Source: Hyphomonas sp.
Lineage (GTDB): Bacteria > Pseudomonadota > Alphaproteobacteria > Caulobacterales > Hyphomonadaceae
Direction of reading: 5' to 3'
DNA: 64,000 bases
NCBI GenBank assembly: GCA_002700305.1
Contig: PACZ01000052.1
Span: 9,483-73,482 of the forward strand
Shown: one piece after another, positions 16,352 through 25,318 of the stretch
Layout of the letters: the number at the start of each line of letters is the position of its first letter
Position numbering within the stretch: position 1 is the stretch's first letter
Notes under the pieces: generated by a model
Databases searched by the model: none
Told to the model about the DNA's origin: nothing
The model's input: only the letters and a program-made list of their open reading frames with translations
Translations under genes and position numbers: made by a program

Positions 16352-17775
16352 TGGGGATTGAAACCGGCATCACCGAGCTTGAGAGGATATTCACCCTGCA
16401 GCGTTCCCTCACGCGAGAGCAGGTGTCCTGCAGCTATGAAACCCGGATGGACCTGCTGGCTCGTCTTGGGAAAATGTTCGAGACGCATGAAGACGAACTC
16501 ATTAACGCGGTTACGGCTGATTTCGGAATACGCAGCCGGTATGAAACCATCCTGACAGACATCATGCTGGTTCTGTCGGATGTGAAATTTGCACGGCGCC
16601 ATTTAAAACACTGGATGAAGCCGCGCAGTGTCAAAACTGACACGTTTGGATTGCCGGGATCTTCGCGGCTAATTCCGCAACCCCTTGGTGTCGTCGGCAT
16701 TCTCGGAACCTGGAACTATCCCTATGGCACAGTATTCGCCGGTGCGGCGGGTGCGTTGGCGGCTGGCAACCGGATTATTGCCAAGCCAAGTGAAATTTCG
16801 GCTCATTCAGCTGAAATTTCGCAGCGTCTTGTTCGCAAGTATTTTTCAGAAGAAGAGATGGCAGTGGTAATCGGCGGCCCGGATGTCGCGCAGCAGATGA
16901 CGTCTCTTCCATTCGATCATATTCTCTTCACCGGTTCGCCCAATACAGGTAAAAAAGTCGCCCAGTCGGCCGCAGCCAATTTGACACCAGTGACGCTTGA
17001 GCTTGGCGGCAAGTGCCCCATTATCATTGATAAAAGTGCTCATTTTCCAGAAGTCGCGCAGAGCCTTGTTTTCGGCAAGCTCCTCAACGCAGGACAAACG
17101 TGCATCGGTGTCGACTACGCATTCGTTCCAGAAGGGAGTGTAGAAGACTTTGTGTCAGCGCTCGCCAGGCAGGTGCACAAGTGTTTTGGCGAGATCGAAG
17201 CCAATCAGGACTATACAAGCATTATAAATCACCGGCAGTTTGACCGTTTGCGGGGACTGGTTGAAGACGCCCGCGCAAAAGGTGCCGGAGTGACCAATCT
17301 CGCAGGCAGTGGCGATGGCATGTTCGAGGCTGCTCATCGAATAGCCCCGCTGGCTGTGACCAATGTTGCAAGCGATATGGGGCTGATGCAGGAAGAGATT
17401 TTCGGGCCGATTCTGCCGATCCTGACCTATCGTACGGAAGACGAAGTAATCGAGTACATCAATGCTGGCGAGCGGCCACTGGCACTTTACTATTTCGGTA
17501 AAGACAGTGCAGGTCGACGAAAAATCCTTGGCGAAACCCATGCTGGCGGCGTGACCCTGAACGGCACGGTGATGCACGTCTTCCAGCGCCGTCTTCCATT
17601 TGGCGGCATCGGGCAAAGCGGGATCGGATCCTATTTGGGGCCGGGAAGTTTCGAGCGGTTCAGTCATTTGAAGCCGGTGTTCTCACAATCGAAGATCAGT
17701 GTGCTTAGCCAATTGCTGCCTCCCTATTCTTCGAAGACGGGCTGGTTGCTGAATCTATTTAAAAAGCTGCTTTAA
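16351..17775 (+). CDS. Aldehyde dehydrogenase, coniferyl-aldehyde-dehydrogenase-like
   Basis: 474 residues with a GTG start. It belongs to the class-3-like short ALDH family: PLGVVGILGTWNYPYGTVFAGAAGALAAGN, TGSPNTGKKVAQSAA, the general base in LELGGKCPIII, the nucleophile in NAGQTCIGVDYAF, and QEEIFGPILPILTY. The C-terminus LLPPYSSKTGWLLNLFKKLL is amphipathic and may bind the membrane. These enzymes oxidise bulky or hydrophobic aldehydes to acids with NAD(P). Here it should act on the aldehyde produced by the PQQ alcohol dehydrogenase of the same cluster. Coniferyl aldehyde itself is only the closest named family substrate. Confidence 0.88.
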   Translation: MGIETGITELERIFTLQRSLTREQVSCSYETRMDLLARLGKMFETHEDELINAVTADFGIRSRYETILTDIMLVLSDVKFARRHLKHWMKPRSVKTDTFGLPGSSRLIPQPLGVVGILGTWNYPYGTVFAGAAGALAAGNRIIAKPSEISAHSAEISQRLVRKYFSEEEMAVVIGGPDVAQQMTSLPFDHILFTGSPNTGKKVAQSAAANLTPVTLELGGKCPIIIDKSAHFPEVAQSLVFGKLLNAGQTCIGVDYAFVPEGSVEDFVSALARQVHKCFGEIEANQDYTSIINHRQFDRLRGLVEDARAKGAGVTNLAGSGDGMFEAAHRIAPLAVTNVASDMGLMQEEIFGPILPILTYRTEDEVIEYINAGERPLALYYFGKDSAGRRKILGETHAGGVTLNGTVMHVFQRRLPFGGIGQSGIGSYLGPGSFERFSHLKPVFSQSKISVLSQLLPPYSSKTGWLLNLFKKLL

Positions 17776-17832
17776 ATCGATCCTGTACGCAGCAATCTTA
17801 GGGTGGTGTAGACAAAAGGGAGGACAGTCTCT

Positions 17833-19503
17833 GTGTTCGGAATTTTCTCAAAAAGGCGCAATGACCGTGAACTGATGCCTGTTGACGTCGCTCCAAGTTC
17901 TGCTGCAGCATTGGTTTCGACAGAAGGCGGGCGGGTAAATTACAGCCGTGTCATGCAAGGGCTCGCGGAATCCTTCGGAGATCGTGAGGCGATTGTGAAT
18001 CTTGAGCGTGGCCGCCGGCTGAGTTTTCGTGACTATCACATCATAACCAATCAGATTGCACATATTCTCAATGGAAACCTGAATCTCGGCGCGGGCGACC
18101 GATATGTCTGTATGCTGCAAAATGACAATCTCTCCCTGTTCCATTGGGGGTCAGCTGCAAAAGCTTATGCAACATGTTGTCATGCCAACTACCTCGACAG
18201 CCTGGAAACGCATCTTGGCCAGATCGACATCGTCAAGCCCAAAGTCGCGTTCATCGAGAATGACCTCCTAGCCTCCCATGCTGGCCCGCTTACCGAACGC
18301 GGCATTCAGATTGTTGTGATGGATGCTCTGGTCAAGCCATATTCAGGCGTGTTGGCCCTTCCCGATCTTTTGGCGAACGCGTCGACAGAGAACACAGATA
18401 TTGAAATCGATGATCGAACGCACGTCGTGCTCATGCGCTTTACAGGAGGCACGACTGGTGACAGCAAGTGCGCGAAGTATTCAATCGACAACATTCTGGG
18501 GTGCCGCGATAGTTTCCTGACACTTCCAGACCCGGATTTCTTCGATGGCTGCCGCATGCTGCATATAGCTCCCATTAGCCATGGCAGCGGTATGATGCTT
18601 TTGCCGGTTCTGTTCAGCGGTGGTTGCACGGTCACAATGAACGAGCCCAGTCTGGAGAACTGGTGCCGCTATATCCAGCAAGAGAAGATTTCTCACGCCT
18701 TCATCGTACCGACTCTGGCGTACCGCCTTTTGGAAATGCCCGAAGCACGAGAGTATGACCTATCCTCATTGCGCACGGTGTTGTATGGCGCGGCCCCCAT
18801 GAGCCCGGCCAAGGCCAAGCTCCTGGTTGAGCGATTCGGTTCAATATTCACACAAGTGTACGGCTCCACGGAACATCTGGCGGCAACCCTCTGCCTGAGC
18901 AAGAAAGATCATATCGTGGACGCCGAGACTGAAGGCCGACTCGCGTCCGCGGGTCGACGCTCAACCGGGATCGAACTGTCGGTTTGCGATGATGACGGTA
19001 ATCCAGTTCCTGTAGGCGAACTCGGCGAGTTCTATTTGCGATCGCGCTCAACCTGTCTTGGCTATGAAGGCAATCCAGAGAAGACGAAGGAGGAATTCGT
19101 CAACGGATACTGGAAGTCAGGGGATATCGGATATACGGACGAAAACGGATATTGCTACCTGGTTGATCGGAAGAAGGACATGATCATCACGGGTGGTTTC
19201 AATGTCTATGCGACTGAGGTTGAGGCCGCAGTCAACTCCCATCCTGGCGTTTTGATGTCAGCGGTTGTCGGTGTTCCCCACGAAGAATGGGGCGAGGCTG
19301 TACATGCGGAAGTCATCCTTAACGACTCTGTTGAGGTGGCCGAATCTGACCTGATTGCCTATGTAAAAGAGCAGATCGGATCTTTCAAAACACCAAAATC
19401 CGTGTTGTTCGTGGAGGAACTGCCTCTGAGCGTCGTTGGTAAGGTGTTGCGAAAGGATGTACGTAAGAAATACTGGGGCGGCCAGGTCCGCAGTATTGGC
19501 TGA
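17833..19503 (+). CDS. Acyl-CoA synthetase (AMP-binding, FadD/long-chain or aryl type)
   Basis: 556 residues from GTG 17833, preceded by GGGAGG. Adenylation motifs: A3 in MRFTGGTTGDSKCAK (a variant of SGTTGxPKG, with K retained), A5 in QVYGSTEH, A7 in GYWKSGDIGY and A8/A10 in DRKKDMIITGGFNVYATEVEA and ...GKVLRKDVRKKYW. It activates a carboxylic acid to its CoA thioester through an acyl-adenylate. Position and neighbours suggest that the substrate is the acid made by the adjacent aldehyde dehydrogenase. The variant P-loop may reflect an unusual substrate but keeps the essential residues. Confidence 0.9.
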   Translation: MFGIFSKRRNDRELMPVDVAPSSAAALVSTEGGRVNYSRVMQGLAESFGDREAIVNLERGRRLSFRDYHIITNQIAHILNGNLNLGAGDRYVCMLQNDNLSLFHWGSAAKAYATCCHANYLDSLETHLGQIDIVKPKVAFIENDLLASHAGPLTERGIQIVVMDALVKPYSGVLALPDLLANASTENTDIEIDDRTHVVLMRFTGGTTGDSKCAKYSIDNILGCRDSFLTLPDPDFFDGCRMLHIAPISHGSGMMLLPVLFSGGCTVTMNEPSLENWCRYIQQEKISHAFIVPTLAYRLLEMPEAREYDLSSLRTVLYGAAPMSPAKAKLLVERFGSIFTQVYGSTEHLAATLCLSKKDHIVDAETEGRLASAGRRSTGIELSVCDDDGNPVPVGELGEFYLRSRSTCLGYEGNPEKTKEEFVNGYWKSGDIGYTDENGYCYLVDRKKDMIITGGFNVYATEVEAAVNSHPGVLMSAVVGVPHEEWGEAVHAEVILNDSVEVAESDLIAYVKEQIGSFKTPKSVLFVEELPLSVVGKVLRKDVRKKYWGGQVRSIG

Positions 19504-19556
19504 AGCGTGTACAATCCTGTTCAAAAATTGGACAAACCGTCATGAACCGATAAAGC

Positions 19557-20654
19557 TTGTCATCGAAGACGGTCGTACAGGACAATCGATATTTGAACCA
19601 CACATCATCAGGTAAGGCGCAACCAGAATTGAGTGAGACGCGGTCAGTCATTGCATCCTGGCTCATACAGATTGTGGCCATATTGGACGAATTTGACTTT
19701 TCCATTGATGTACCAGATCTACTGCGGCGTGCGGAAGTTGATCCTGATATTCTCCAGGACCCGAATGCCAGGGTGCGGTCTAGACGATTCAGTCGCTTCA
19801 TTGAGCTCATCGTAGAGGCGACAGGTGATGAGACGATCGGGCTGAAGCTGGCCGAGCGAAATACGCCCGGCTCAATGCATGCGCTTGGGTATTCATTGTT
19901 CTCAAGCCGAACGCTGGAAACATTCTTCCACCGGTTTGATCGTTTTTTCAGGCTAATTTCTCATTCTGCTGAGACAAGGTCTGAAATCAGGAAGGGGTGC
20001 CTCATTCATTCCATTGAACTCAAGGAAGACGTGCCGCCGGTCCGCCAGGATGTTTTTTTGGCGACGGTGCTTCGCTTCGTCAGAATGGTTTACCGAGCGG
20101 ACTATTCTCCTGTTTTGGTAAGAATGCGTCGTCCGAAACCTGGTAAGGTCGCGATGGATGAATTTGATGCCTTTTTCTGTTGTCCGATCGAATATGGTCA
20201 CGACAGTCTAGAGCTGCATGTGGCCGAGAAGGACTATACGCGCGTGCTGCGCGGCGCGAATTCCGACATTGTTCGAAGGAATGACCAGATTGCGATGGAA
20301 TACATTGCCCGGTTCGATGAACAACAAATTATTCCGCGGATCCGGGCGGCGATTGTCGAAATGCTACCGGATGGAGCTGTCTCCCTGGAGTCGGTTTCAA
20401 GAGAGCTAAATACAAGTAACCGAAGTCTTCAGCGCCAATTGCAGGATGAGGGCACAACCTTCAACACCGTGCTCGACGATGTTCGCCAGCATCTCGCTAT
20501 CGGCTATTTGCGGACAGGTCGTCGGTCCATCAAGGAGATATCGTATCTGTTGGGATACAAGGACCCCAGCAATTTCTCCCGTGCGTTTCGCCGGTTAACG
20601 GGGCAGTCCCCGCAGGAATTCCTCGAGAATGAGCGCCAGCTGGACGATAGCTGA
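19557..20654 (+). CDS. AraC-family transcriptional regulator (OruR/AraC N-terminal type)
   Basis: About 365 residues. The N-terminal 200 match the Arabinose_bd-like domain of OruR/ArgR/MmsR-type AraC regulators (LAERNTPGSMHALGYSLFSSRTLETFFHRFDRFF...). The C-terminal AraC domain has two HTHs: VSLESVSRELNTSNRSLQRQLQDEGTTF and RSIKEISYLLGYKDPSNFSRAFRRLTGQSPQEF. No ATG lies near the frame start; TTG 19557 is used, without a strong ribosome site, so the true start is uncertain. Located in the middle of the catabolic cluster on the same strand, it is the probable pathway activator. Its effector is likely a pathway intermediate. Confidence 0.88.
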   Translation: MSSKTVVQDNRYLNHTSSGKAQPELSETRSVIASWLIQIVAILDEFDFSIDVPDLLRRAEVDPDILQDPNARVRSRRFSRFIELIVEATGDETIGLKLAERNTPGSMHALGYSLFSSRTLETFFHRFDRFFRLISHSAETRSEIRKGCLIHSIELKEDVPPVRQDVFLATVLRFVRMVYRADYSPVLVRMRRPKPGKVAMDEFDAFFCCPIEYGHDSLELHVAEKDYTRVLRGANSDIVRRNDQIAMEYIARFDEQQIIPRIRAAIVEMLPDGAVSLESVSRELNTSNRSLQRQLQDEGTTFNTVLDDVRQHLAIGYLRTGRRSIKEISYLLGYKDPSNFSRAFRRLTGQSPQEFLENERQLDDS

Positions 20655-20802
20655 CATCGCTAGAGCTCTGCATTGCCTTGGGAGGCTCGACTGACGACGC
20701 TTTGGCGCACGGTGACATGCGTCTGATGTTCAATAAGTTTTCTGGCCCGATAAAGTGAAGCCTCATCTGGAACGGGCCAAGTTTTGGAGCGAACGCGGCC
20801 CA

Positions 20803-21609
20803 ATGCTTGGAATTGGACAATTGTCGTTTGAAACCCTGAAATTTGAGGCGGAAGATTCGTGTGCACGAATTACCCTGACGCGTCCGGGCAGCATGAATGC
20901 ACTGTCCGCTCTAATGGTGAATGAACTTGCGCAATGTGTGAAAGATGTTGCCGAGCGCGATGAGATTCGAGTGCTGACTATCACTGGGAGCGGGCGCGCC
21001 TTTTGCTGCGGTGCTGACCTGAAGGGCGTTTTGGGGGAAGTTCAGGCTGGTGACAATACCGGGTTTCTTGGCTTCCTTCGCGACATTCAGAACGTGTTTT
21101 TGGCTATTCGTGCTTTGCCGAAGCCGACAATTGCAGCGCTCAATGGATTGACTTTGGCCGGCGGACTGGAGCTAGCCATGACCTGCGATGTCGTGATGGC
21201 GGCGCGCAGTGCGCGGCTGGGCGACGCCCATTCCAATTTTGGTGTTCTGCCGGGCGGCGGGGGATCTCTCTTGCCGAGGTATGTTGGCGAAAAGAAAGCG
21301 AATTATCTCCTATTCTCCGGCGATCATTGGTCGGCGGAAGCGTTTCGTGAAGCCGGATTTGTAAGCCAAGTTGTTGAGGATGACGACTTGTCATCGGTTG
21401 CAGAGGCGCTTGCTGCAAAGCTGGCGGAGAAAAGCCCGCTTGTACTTCAGCGTATGAAGGAGATGGTTGCCGGAAGCGCACACTTGTCCGCGCGCGAAGC
21501 CATCGCGTTGGAAATGCGCCATCTCGAAGCGCATGCAAAATCCGCTGACTTCCTCGAAGGGCTTTCAGCCTTCAGTGAGAAACGAACACCGAAATATTCA
21601 GGCCAGTAG
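20803..21609 (+). CDS. Enoyl-CoA hydratase/isomerase (crotonase) family protein
   Basis: 268 residues from ATG 20803; an in-frame GTG at 20755 would add 16. Neither has a good ribosome site. Crotonase features: ITGSGRAFCCGADLKG (oxyanion hole), ALNGLTLAGGLELAMTCDVVMAA and LGDAHSNFGVLPGGGGS. The first catalytic glutamate position (GGLELAM) is kept. At the second position of canonical hydratases (QPEI-G-IPG) this protein has a histidine (DAHSNFGVLPG). The reaction may therefore differ from simple 2-enoyl-CoA hydration. In the cluster it takes the hydratase slot of beta-oxidation. Confidence 0.85.
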   Translation: MLGIGQLSFETLKFEAEDSCARITLTRPGSMNALSALMVNELAQCVKDVAERDEIRVLTITGSGRAFCCGADLKGVLGEVQAGDNTGFLGFLRDIQNVFLAIRALPKPTIAALNGLTLAGGLELAMTCDVVMAARSARLGDAHSNFGVLPGGGGSLLPRYVGEKKANYLLFSGDHWSAEAFREAGFVSQVVEDDDLSSVAEALAAKLAEKSPLVLQRMKEMVAGSAHLSAREAIALEMRHLEAHAKSADFLEGLSAFSEKRTPKYSGQ

Positions 21610-21636
21610 CGGCCATCTGTAGATGGGGAGAGAGTC

Positions 21637-22893
21637 TTGTCGGATAGTAAGATTTATATTGTAGGCGTCGGCATGACGCATTTCGGGCGGCATCTGGAAG
21701 CAAGTATTTCTGAATTGCTGGACACCGCCATTTTGCGTGCGGCGGATGATGCAGGCTGCACCAAGGCCGCCGTGGAGGCAGTTTACCATTCCAGTGCGAC
21801 CCAAGGGTTCTTGCAGGGACAAACCTTTGTTCCTGGCCAGGTTGCGCTCAGCAAGATCGGGCTGACAGGTATTCCCGCATTCAATATTGAAAACGCCTGT
21901 GCGTCCAGTTCATCCTCCTTTCACCTTGCTGTTCAGGCGCTTAAGGCTGGTATGCAGGACGTTGTCCTGGCGGCGGGTGTCGAGAAAATGAACGTGCCTG
22001 ACAAGGCGAGGATGTTCGCTGTGTTCGATGGCGGTTGGGATGTTGAGACACCTGAGGAGAATGCCAAAAGGCTTCTCCAGTTGGGCGAAGGTGTTGCCGA
22101 ACCGGAGGGATCGGAATCTGAACGCCCTTATAGCGTATTCATGAAAATCTACGCAGCGTTCGGCCGGAACCATATGAAGCGCTATGGCACGACTCAGCGC
22201 CAGATTGCTGCGATAGCCGCGAAAAATCATCAGCATTCAGAGCACAATGAGTATTCGCAATACCGTCAGCCTTACACGATTGATGAAATTCTTTCAGCAC
22301 CTCCCATCACTTACCCTTTGACGCTGCCAATGTGCTCACCGATCTCGGATGGTGCTGCAGCGGTCATCCTTTGCAATGAGGAAGGCTTGAGGAAGATTGG
22401 TGCCACTACGTCACGAGCCGTCCAGGTTATGGCCAGCGCCGTTGCAAGTGGAAACCCCGCGCGCAGCGCCGATGCACCGGAACGCCATGTTGCGCGAATT
22501 GCCGCTGAGAGGGCGTATGAAATGGCCTGCCTTTCACCAGAAGACATGGACGTTGCCGAGGTGCACGATGCAACCGCGATTGGTGAGTTGATGCACGCCG
22601 AGAACTTGATGTTAGTTCCGATCGGTGAAGCAGGCCCGGCAGCGGAACGCGGGGACTTCACGATTGGCGGCTCAATCCCGATCAATCCGTCTGGCGGGCT
22701 GGAGTCCAAAGGCCACCCCATCGGCGCAACCGGGCTGGGGCAAATTCATGAGCTTGTCACCCAATTACGCGGCGAAGCTGGAAAGCGCCAGGTTGATGGT
22801 GCCCGACACGCTATCCACGAAAACAGCGGCGGCCTAATTGGCATTGAGGAGGGTGTTGCTGTGGTCAACATTTTCAAGAGGGCAAATGCATGA
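21637..22893 (+). CDS. SCP2-type thiolase / acetyl-CoA acetyltransferase-like
   Basis: 418 residues, TTG start with GGGGAGAGAG upstream. The nucleophile is C88 in NIENACASSSSSF. GHPIGATGL is present near 365. The C-terminus has AIHENSGGLIGIEEGVAVV, the SCP2-thiolase variant that lacks the second catalytic Cys-x-Gly of classical thiolases. Proteins of this family cleave bulky or branched 3-ketoacyl-CoA, as in steroid side chains or pristanic acid. The keto-cleavage role fits its neighbours. Because C88 is present it is unlikely to be the Ltp2-type retro-aldolase. Confidence 0.87.
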   Translation: MSDSKIYIVGVGMTHFGRHLEASISELLDTAILRAADDAGCTKAAVEAVYHSSATQGFLQGQTFVPGQVALSKIGLTGIPAFNIENACASSSSSFHLAVQALKAGMQDVVLAAGVEKMNVPDKARMFAVFDGGWDVETPEENAKRLLQLGEGVAEPEGSESERPYSVFMKIYAAFGRNHMKRYGTTQRQIAAIAAKNHQHSEHNEYSQYRQPYTIDEILSAPPITYPLTLPMCSPISDGAAAVILCNEEGLRKIGATTSRAVQVMASAVASGNPARSADAPERHVARIAAERAYEMACLSPEDMDVAEVHDATAIGELMHAENLMLVPIGEAGPAAERGDFTIGGSIPINPSGGLESKGHPIGATGLGQIHELVTQLRGEAGKRQVDGARHAIHENSGGLIGIEEGVAVVNIFKRANA

Positions 22894-24047
22894 TTGGGGG
22901 ATTAGATATTTTCTTTGACAAGGCTGAGCTCGCCGCAATCGAAAGCCTGCGTCGCTATCTTGATGAGCAGCTGGAGCCGGAACTGGCTGCGCATGGGGAA
23001 GACTTCGTTCCAAAGGACAAAATGCAAAGCTGGACGCAAAAGCTGGCAGAATTTGGTCTCGTCAACGCCCCACAGCCGGAATCTGCCGGCGGGCTGGGGT
23101 TGTCCTGGAAGCTGCACGTTCAACTAATTGAAGAGCTTGCCTATAGTTCGGGAGACTTGGCGATAGCCGCACTTGTTAATGGCAGCGCAGCGTCGATGCT
23201 GGTCAAACTCGCGCCGGAGCACATCAAGACACGTTACCTGCCTAGATTGTTGGCGGGGGAACTTTTTGCGTCTGTCGGCATTTCCGAGCCGGATGTCGGT
23301 TCGGATGTCGCGGCGGCGAAAACCAGGGCTGTGCGAGATGGTGACCATTGGGTGATTTCTGGTGAGAAAACATGGATCACCAATGGTGAGTACTCAGATT
23401 TTTTCATCTGCACCTGCCGAACTGGCGAGAACGAACTGACCCATATCCTGCTCGATCGCAATGAGCATCCTTATGAAGTCCGCGGTATTCCAAAGATCGC
23501 GCTCAATCGACAATCAACATCACAGGTTTTTCTCGATGATGTGCGCGTTCCGGTCGAGAATACTATCGGTGAAATAGGCTCGGGTCTGAAGAACACGCTC
23601 ACCCTGTTCGAACGCGCGCGAGTTCACGTCGGGTCGTGGGGCTATGGCATGGCGCGGCGCGCGCTTGATGAGTCAATAAAATATGCAATCGACCGTTCGC
23701 AGCATGGCAAACCAATTGCCGGCCACCAGCTCATTGCAGAAAAGTTAGCTGTAATGGCCACAGAGATCGATGCAGCGCGCCTGTTGTCTTTGCGCGCAGC
23801 GGGCATGATTGACGCCGGACAGCGCTGCGACAAGGAGTGCGCAATGGCAAAATGGTACGGTACCGAAATCGCTGTCAGTGCAACGCGCCAGGCAGTACAG
23901 ATTCACGGCGGTAATGGCGTCACGAAGGAGTTCATTGTCGAGCGCCTCGCCCGCGAAGCGATGATCGCACCCATTCCGGATGGAACGACTGAGATCCAGA
24001 AACTCCTTATCGGGCGGAGCCTGACGGGCGTCTCGGCGTTCAGGTGA
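22890..24047 (+). CDS. Acyl-CoA dehydrogenase with atypical catalytic-residue placement
   Basis: 385 residues; ATGA overlap with the thiolase. FAD-site motifs ASVGISEPDVGSD and ISGEKTWITNG, then RSQHGKPIAGHQLIAEKLA and QIHGGNGVTKE are typical. At the usual catalytic position (YEGT in MCAD-like enzymes) it has PDGTTEIQ, so the glutamate is replaced by D364. A glutamate is present in helix G (LFERARVHVG, E241), the place used by isovaleryl-CoA and long-chain acyl-CoA dehydrogenases. That arrangement is known for branched or bulky substrates. It oxidises the acyl-CoA and passes electrons to ETF. Confidence 0.9.
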   Translation: MIGGLDIFFDKAELAAIESLRRYLDEQLEPELAAHGEDFVPKDKMQSWTQKLAEFGLVNAPQPESAGGLGLSWKLHVQLIEELAYSSGDLAIAALVNGSAASMLVKLAPEHIKTRYLPRLLAGELFASVGISEPDVGSDVAAAKTRAVRDGDHWVISGEKTWITNGEYSDFFICTCRTGENELTHILLDRNEHPYEVRGIPKIALNRQSTSQVFLDDVRVPVENTIGEIGSGLKNTLTLFERARVHVGSWGYGMARRALDESIKYAIDRSQHGKPIAGHQLIAEKLAVMATEIDAARLLSLRAAGMIDAGQRCDKECAMAKWYGTEIAVSATRQAVQIHGGNGVTKEFIVERLAREAMIAPIPDGTTEIQKLLIGRSLTGVSAFR

Positions 24048-24053
24048 CGTCCC

Positions 24054-25160
24054 GTGTCTAAAGGGCCTCTGCAGGGCATTCGGATTGTCGAAATCGAGGG
24101 CATTGGGCCGGCGCCCTTTTGTGGCATGCATCTGGCCGATCTGGGCGCGGATGTCGTTCTCATAGAGCGAAAGACCAAGGGCTCCGATCCGGGATCGACT
24201 TTGCCTGTCGGCATTCTGAAAAGAGGCAAGCGCTCGATCGCTCTGGACCTGAAAGACTCTGAAGACCGCGCGGTCGCGCTGGATCTGATTGCGACGGCGG
24301 ACGCCCTGATCGAGGGCATGCGGCCGGGAGTGATGGAACGCCTGGGCCTTGGTCCGGAAGTTTGTCTGGGGCGGAACCCACAGCTTGTCTTTGGTCGCAT
24401 GACGGGCTGGGGGCAGGCGGGACCGCTCGCCCAGGCGGCTGGACATGATATCAATTATGTATCCGTCAGTTCAGCTGCCTGGTTTGCAAGCCCAACTGGA
24501 ACGCGATCACTGCCGCCACCAGGCTTGGTCGGGGACATTGGCGGCGGTGCGAACTATCTGACGATTGGCATTCTCGCGGGCATTCTAAAGGCCAGAGCCA
24601 CCGGTGAGGGCGATGTGATTGATGCAGCGATTGTCGATGGGTCGGCGCATATGATGAACCTCATCTTCGATTTGCTGCCCAGCGGCATGATGCAAGCCGA
24701 GCGCGGGCGCGGCTTTCTGGATGATTCCCCTTGGTACAGTTCCTATCGCTGTGCAGACGGGCGTGACATCACGCTTGGCGCGCTAGAACCGAAATTTTAC
24801 GCAGAACTTCTACAGCGCCTCGGTCTTACAGGCGATCCCGACTTCGAAGACCAGTATGATCGTGATAGCTGGTCGAAGCAGTCAGAGAAGTTTCGTGCTC
24901 TTTTCGCAACCGAACCATCTGCATACTGGCAAGACTTACTAGAGGGGACCGATGCATGCTTTGGCCTTGTGGAAAGTCCGATCAGTGCACCTTTGCACCC
25001 TCATAATCTGGCGCGCGGAATCTTTGAAAACAGCCAGGGTTATGTTCAGGCTGTTCCGGCCCCGCGTTTCCAATCGAACGTGCAGGCAATCCCCGGTCCA
25101 GCACCTGAGCATGGTCAGCACCAGCAAGAGCTGCTCAAGGAGTTGAAAACCCGCAACTAG
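24054..25160 (+). CDS. CaiB/BaiF family: alpha-methylacyl-CoA racemase-like
   Basis: 368 residues, GTG start 6 bp after the dehydrogenase. The N-terminal GIRIVEIEGIGPAPFCGMHLADLGADV is the CoA-binding signature. H131 (GHDINY), D161 (VGDIGGGA) and E245 (GALEPKFY) match the catalytic triad H126/D156/E241 known from the mycobacterial racemase MCR, with near-constant offset. This separates it from formyl-CoA or carnitine CoA-transferases. It would interconvert 2R- and 2S-methylacyl-CoA so that a branched chain can enter beta-oxidation, which points to an isoprenoid, steroid-side-chain or similar 2-methyl-branched substrate. Confidence 0.88.
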   Translation: MSKGPLQGIRIVEIEGIGPAPFCGMHLADLGADVVLIERKTKGSDPGSTLPVGILKRGKRSIALDLKDSEDRAVALDLIATADALIEGMRPGVMERLGLGPEVCLGRNPQLVFGRMTGWGQAGPLAQAAGHDINYVSVSSAAWFASPTGTRSLPPPGLVGDIGGGANYLTIGILAGILKARATGEGDVIDAAIVDGSAHMMNLIFDLLPSGMMQAERGRGFLDDSPWYSSYRCADGRDITLGALEPKFYAELLQRLGLTGDPDFEDQYDRDSWSKQSEKFRALFATEPSAYWQDLLEGTDACFGLVESPISAPLHPHNLARGIFENSQGYVQAVPAPRFQSNVQAIPGPAPEHGQHQQELLKELKTRN

Positions 25161-25318
25161 ATCCGTTGCAAGTAGGTGTCCCAGGCTTTGTCGCTGGCAC
25201 AAAATGACGGAACATTGGCGTTGCGCGGGGCTTGAGAAACTTCGCCGTTCCAGTGCAATCTTGCTTGGTATGAGAAAAAATCCAGAACCTCATCCACTGG
25301 GGTGTCCGGGAGGACAAA

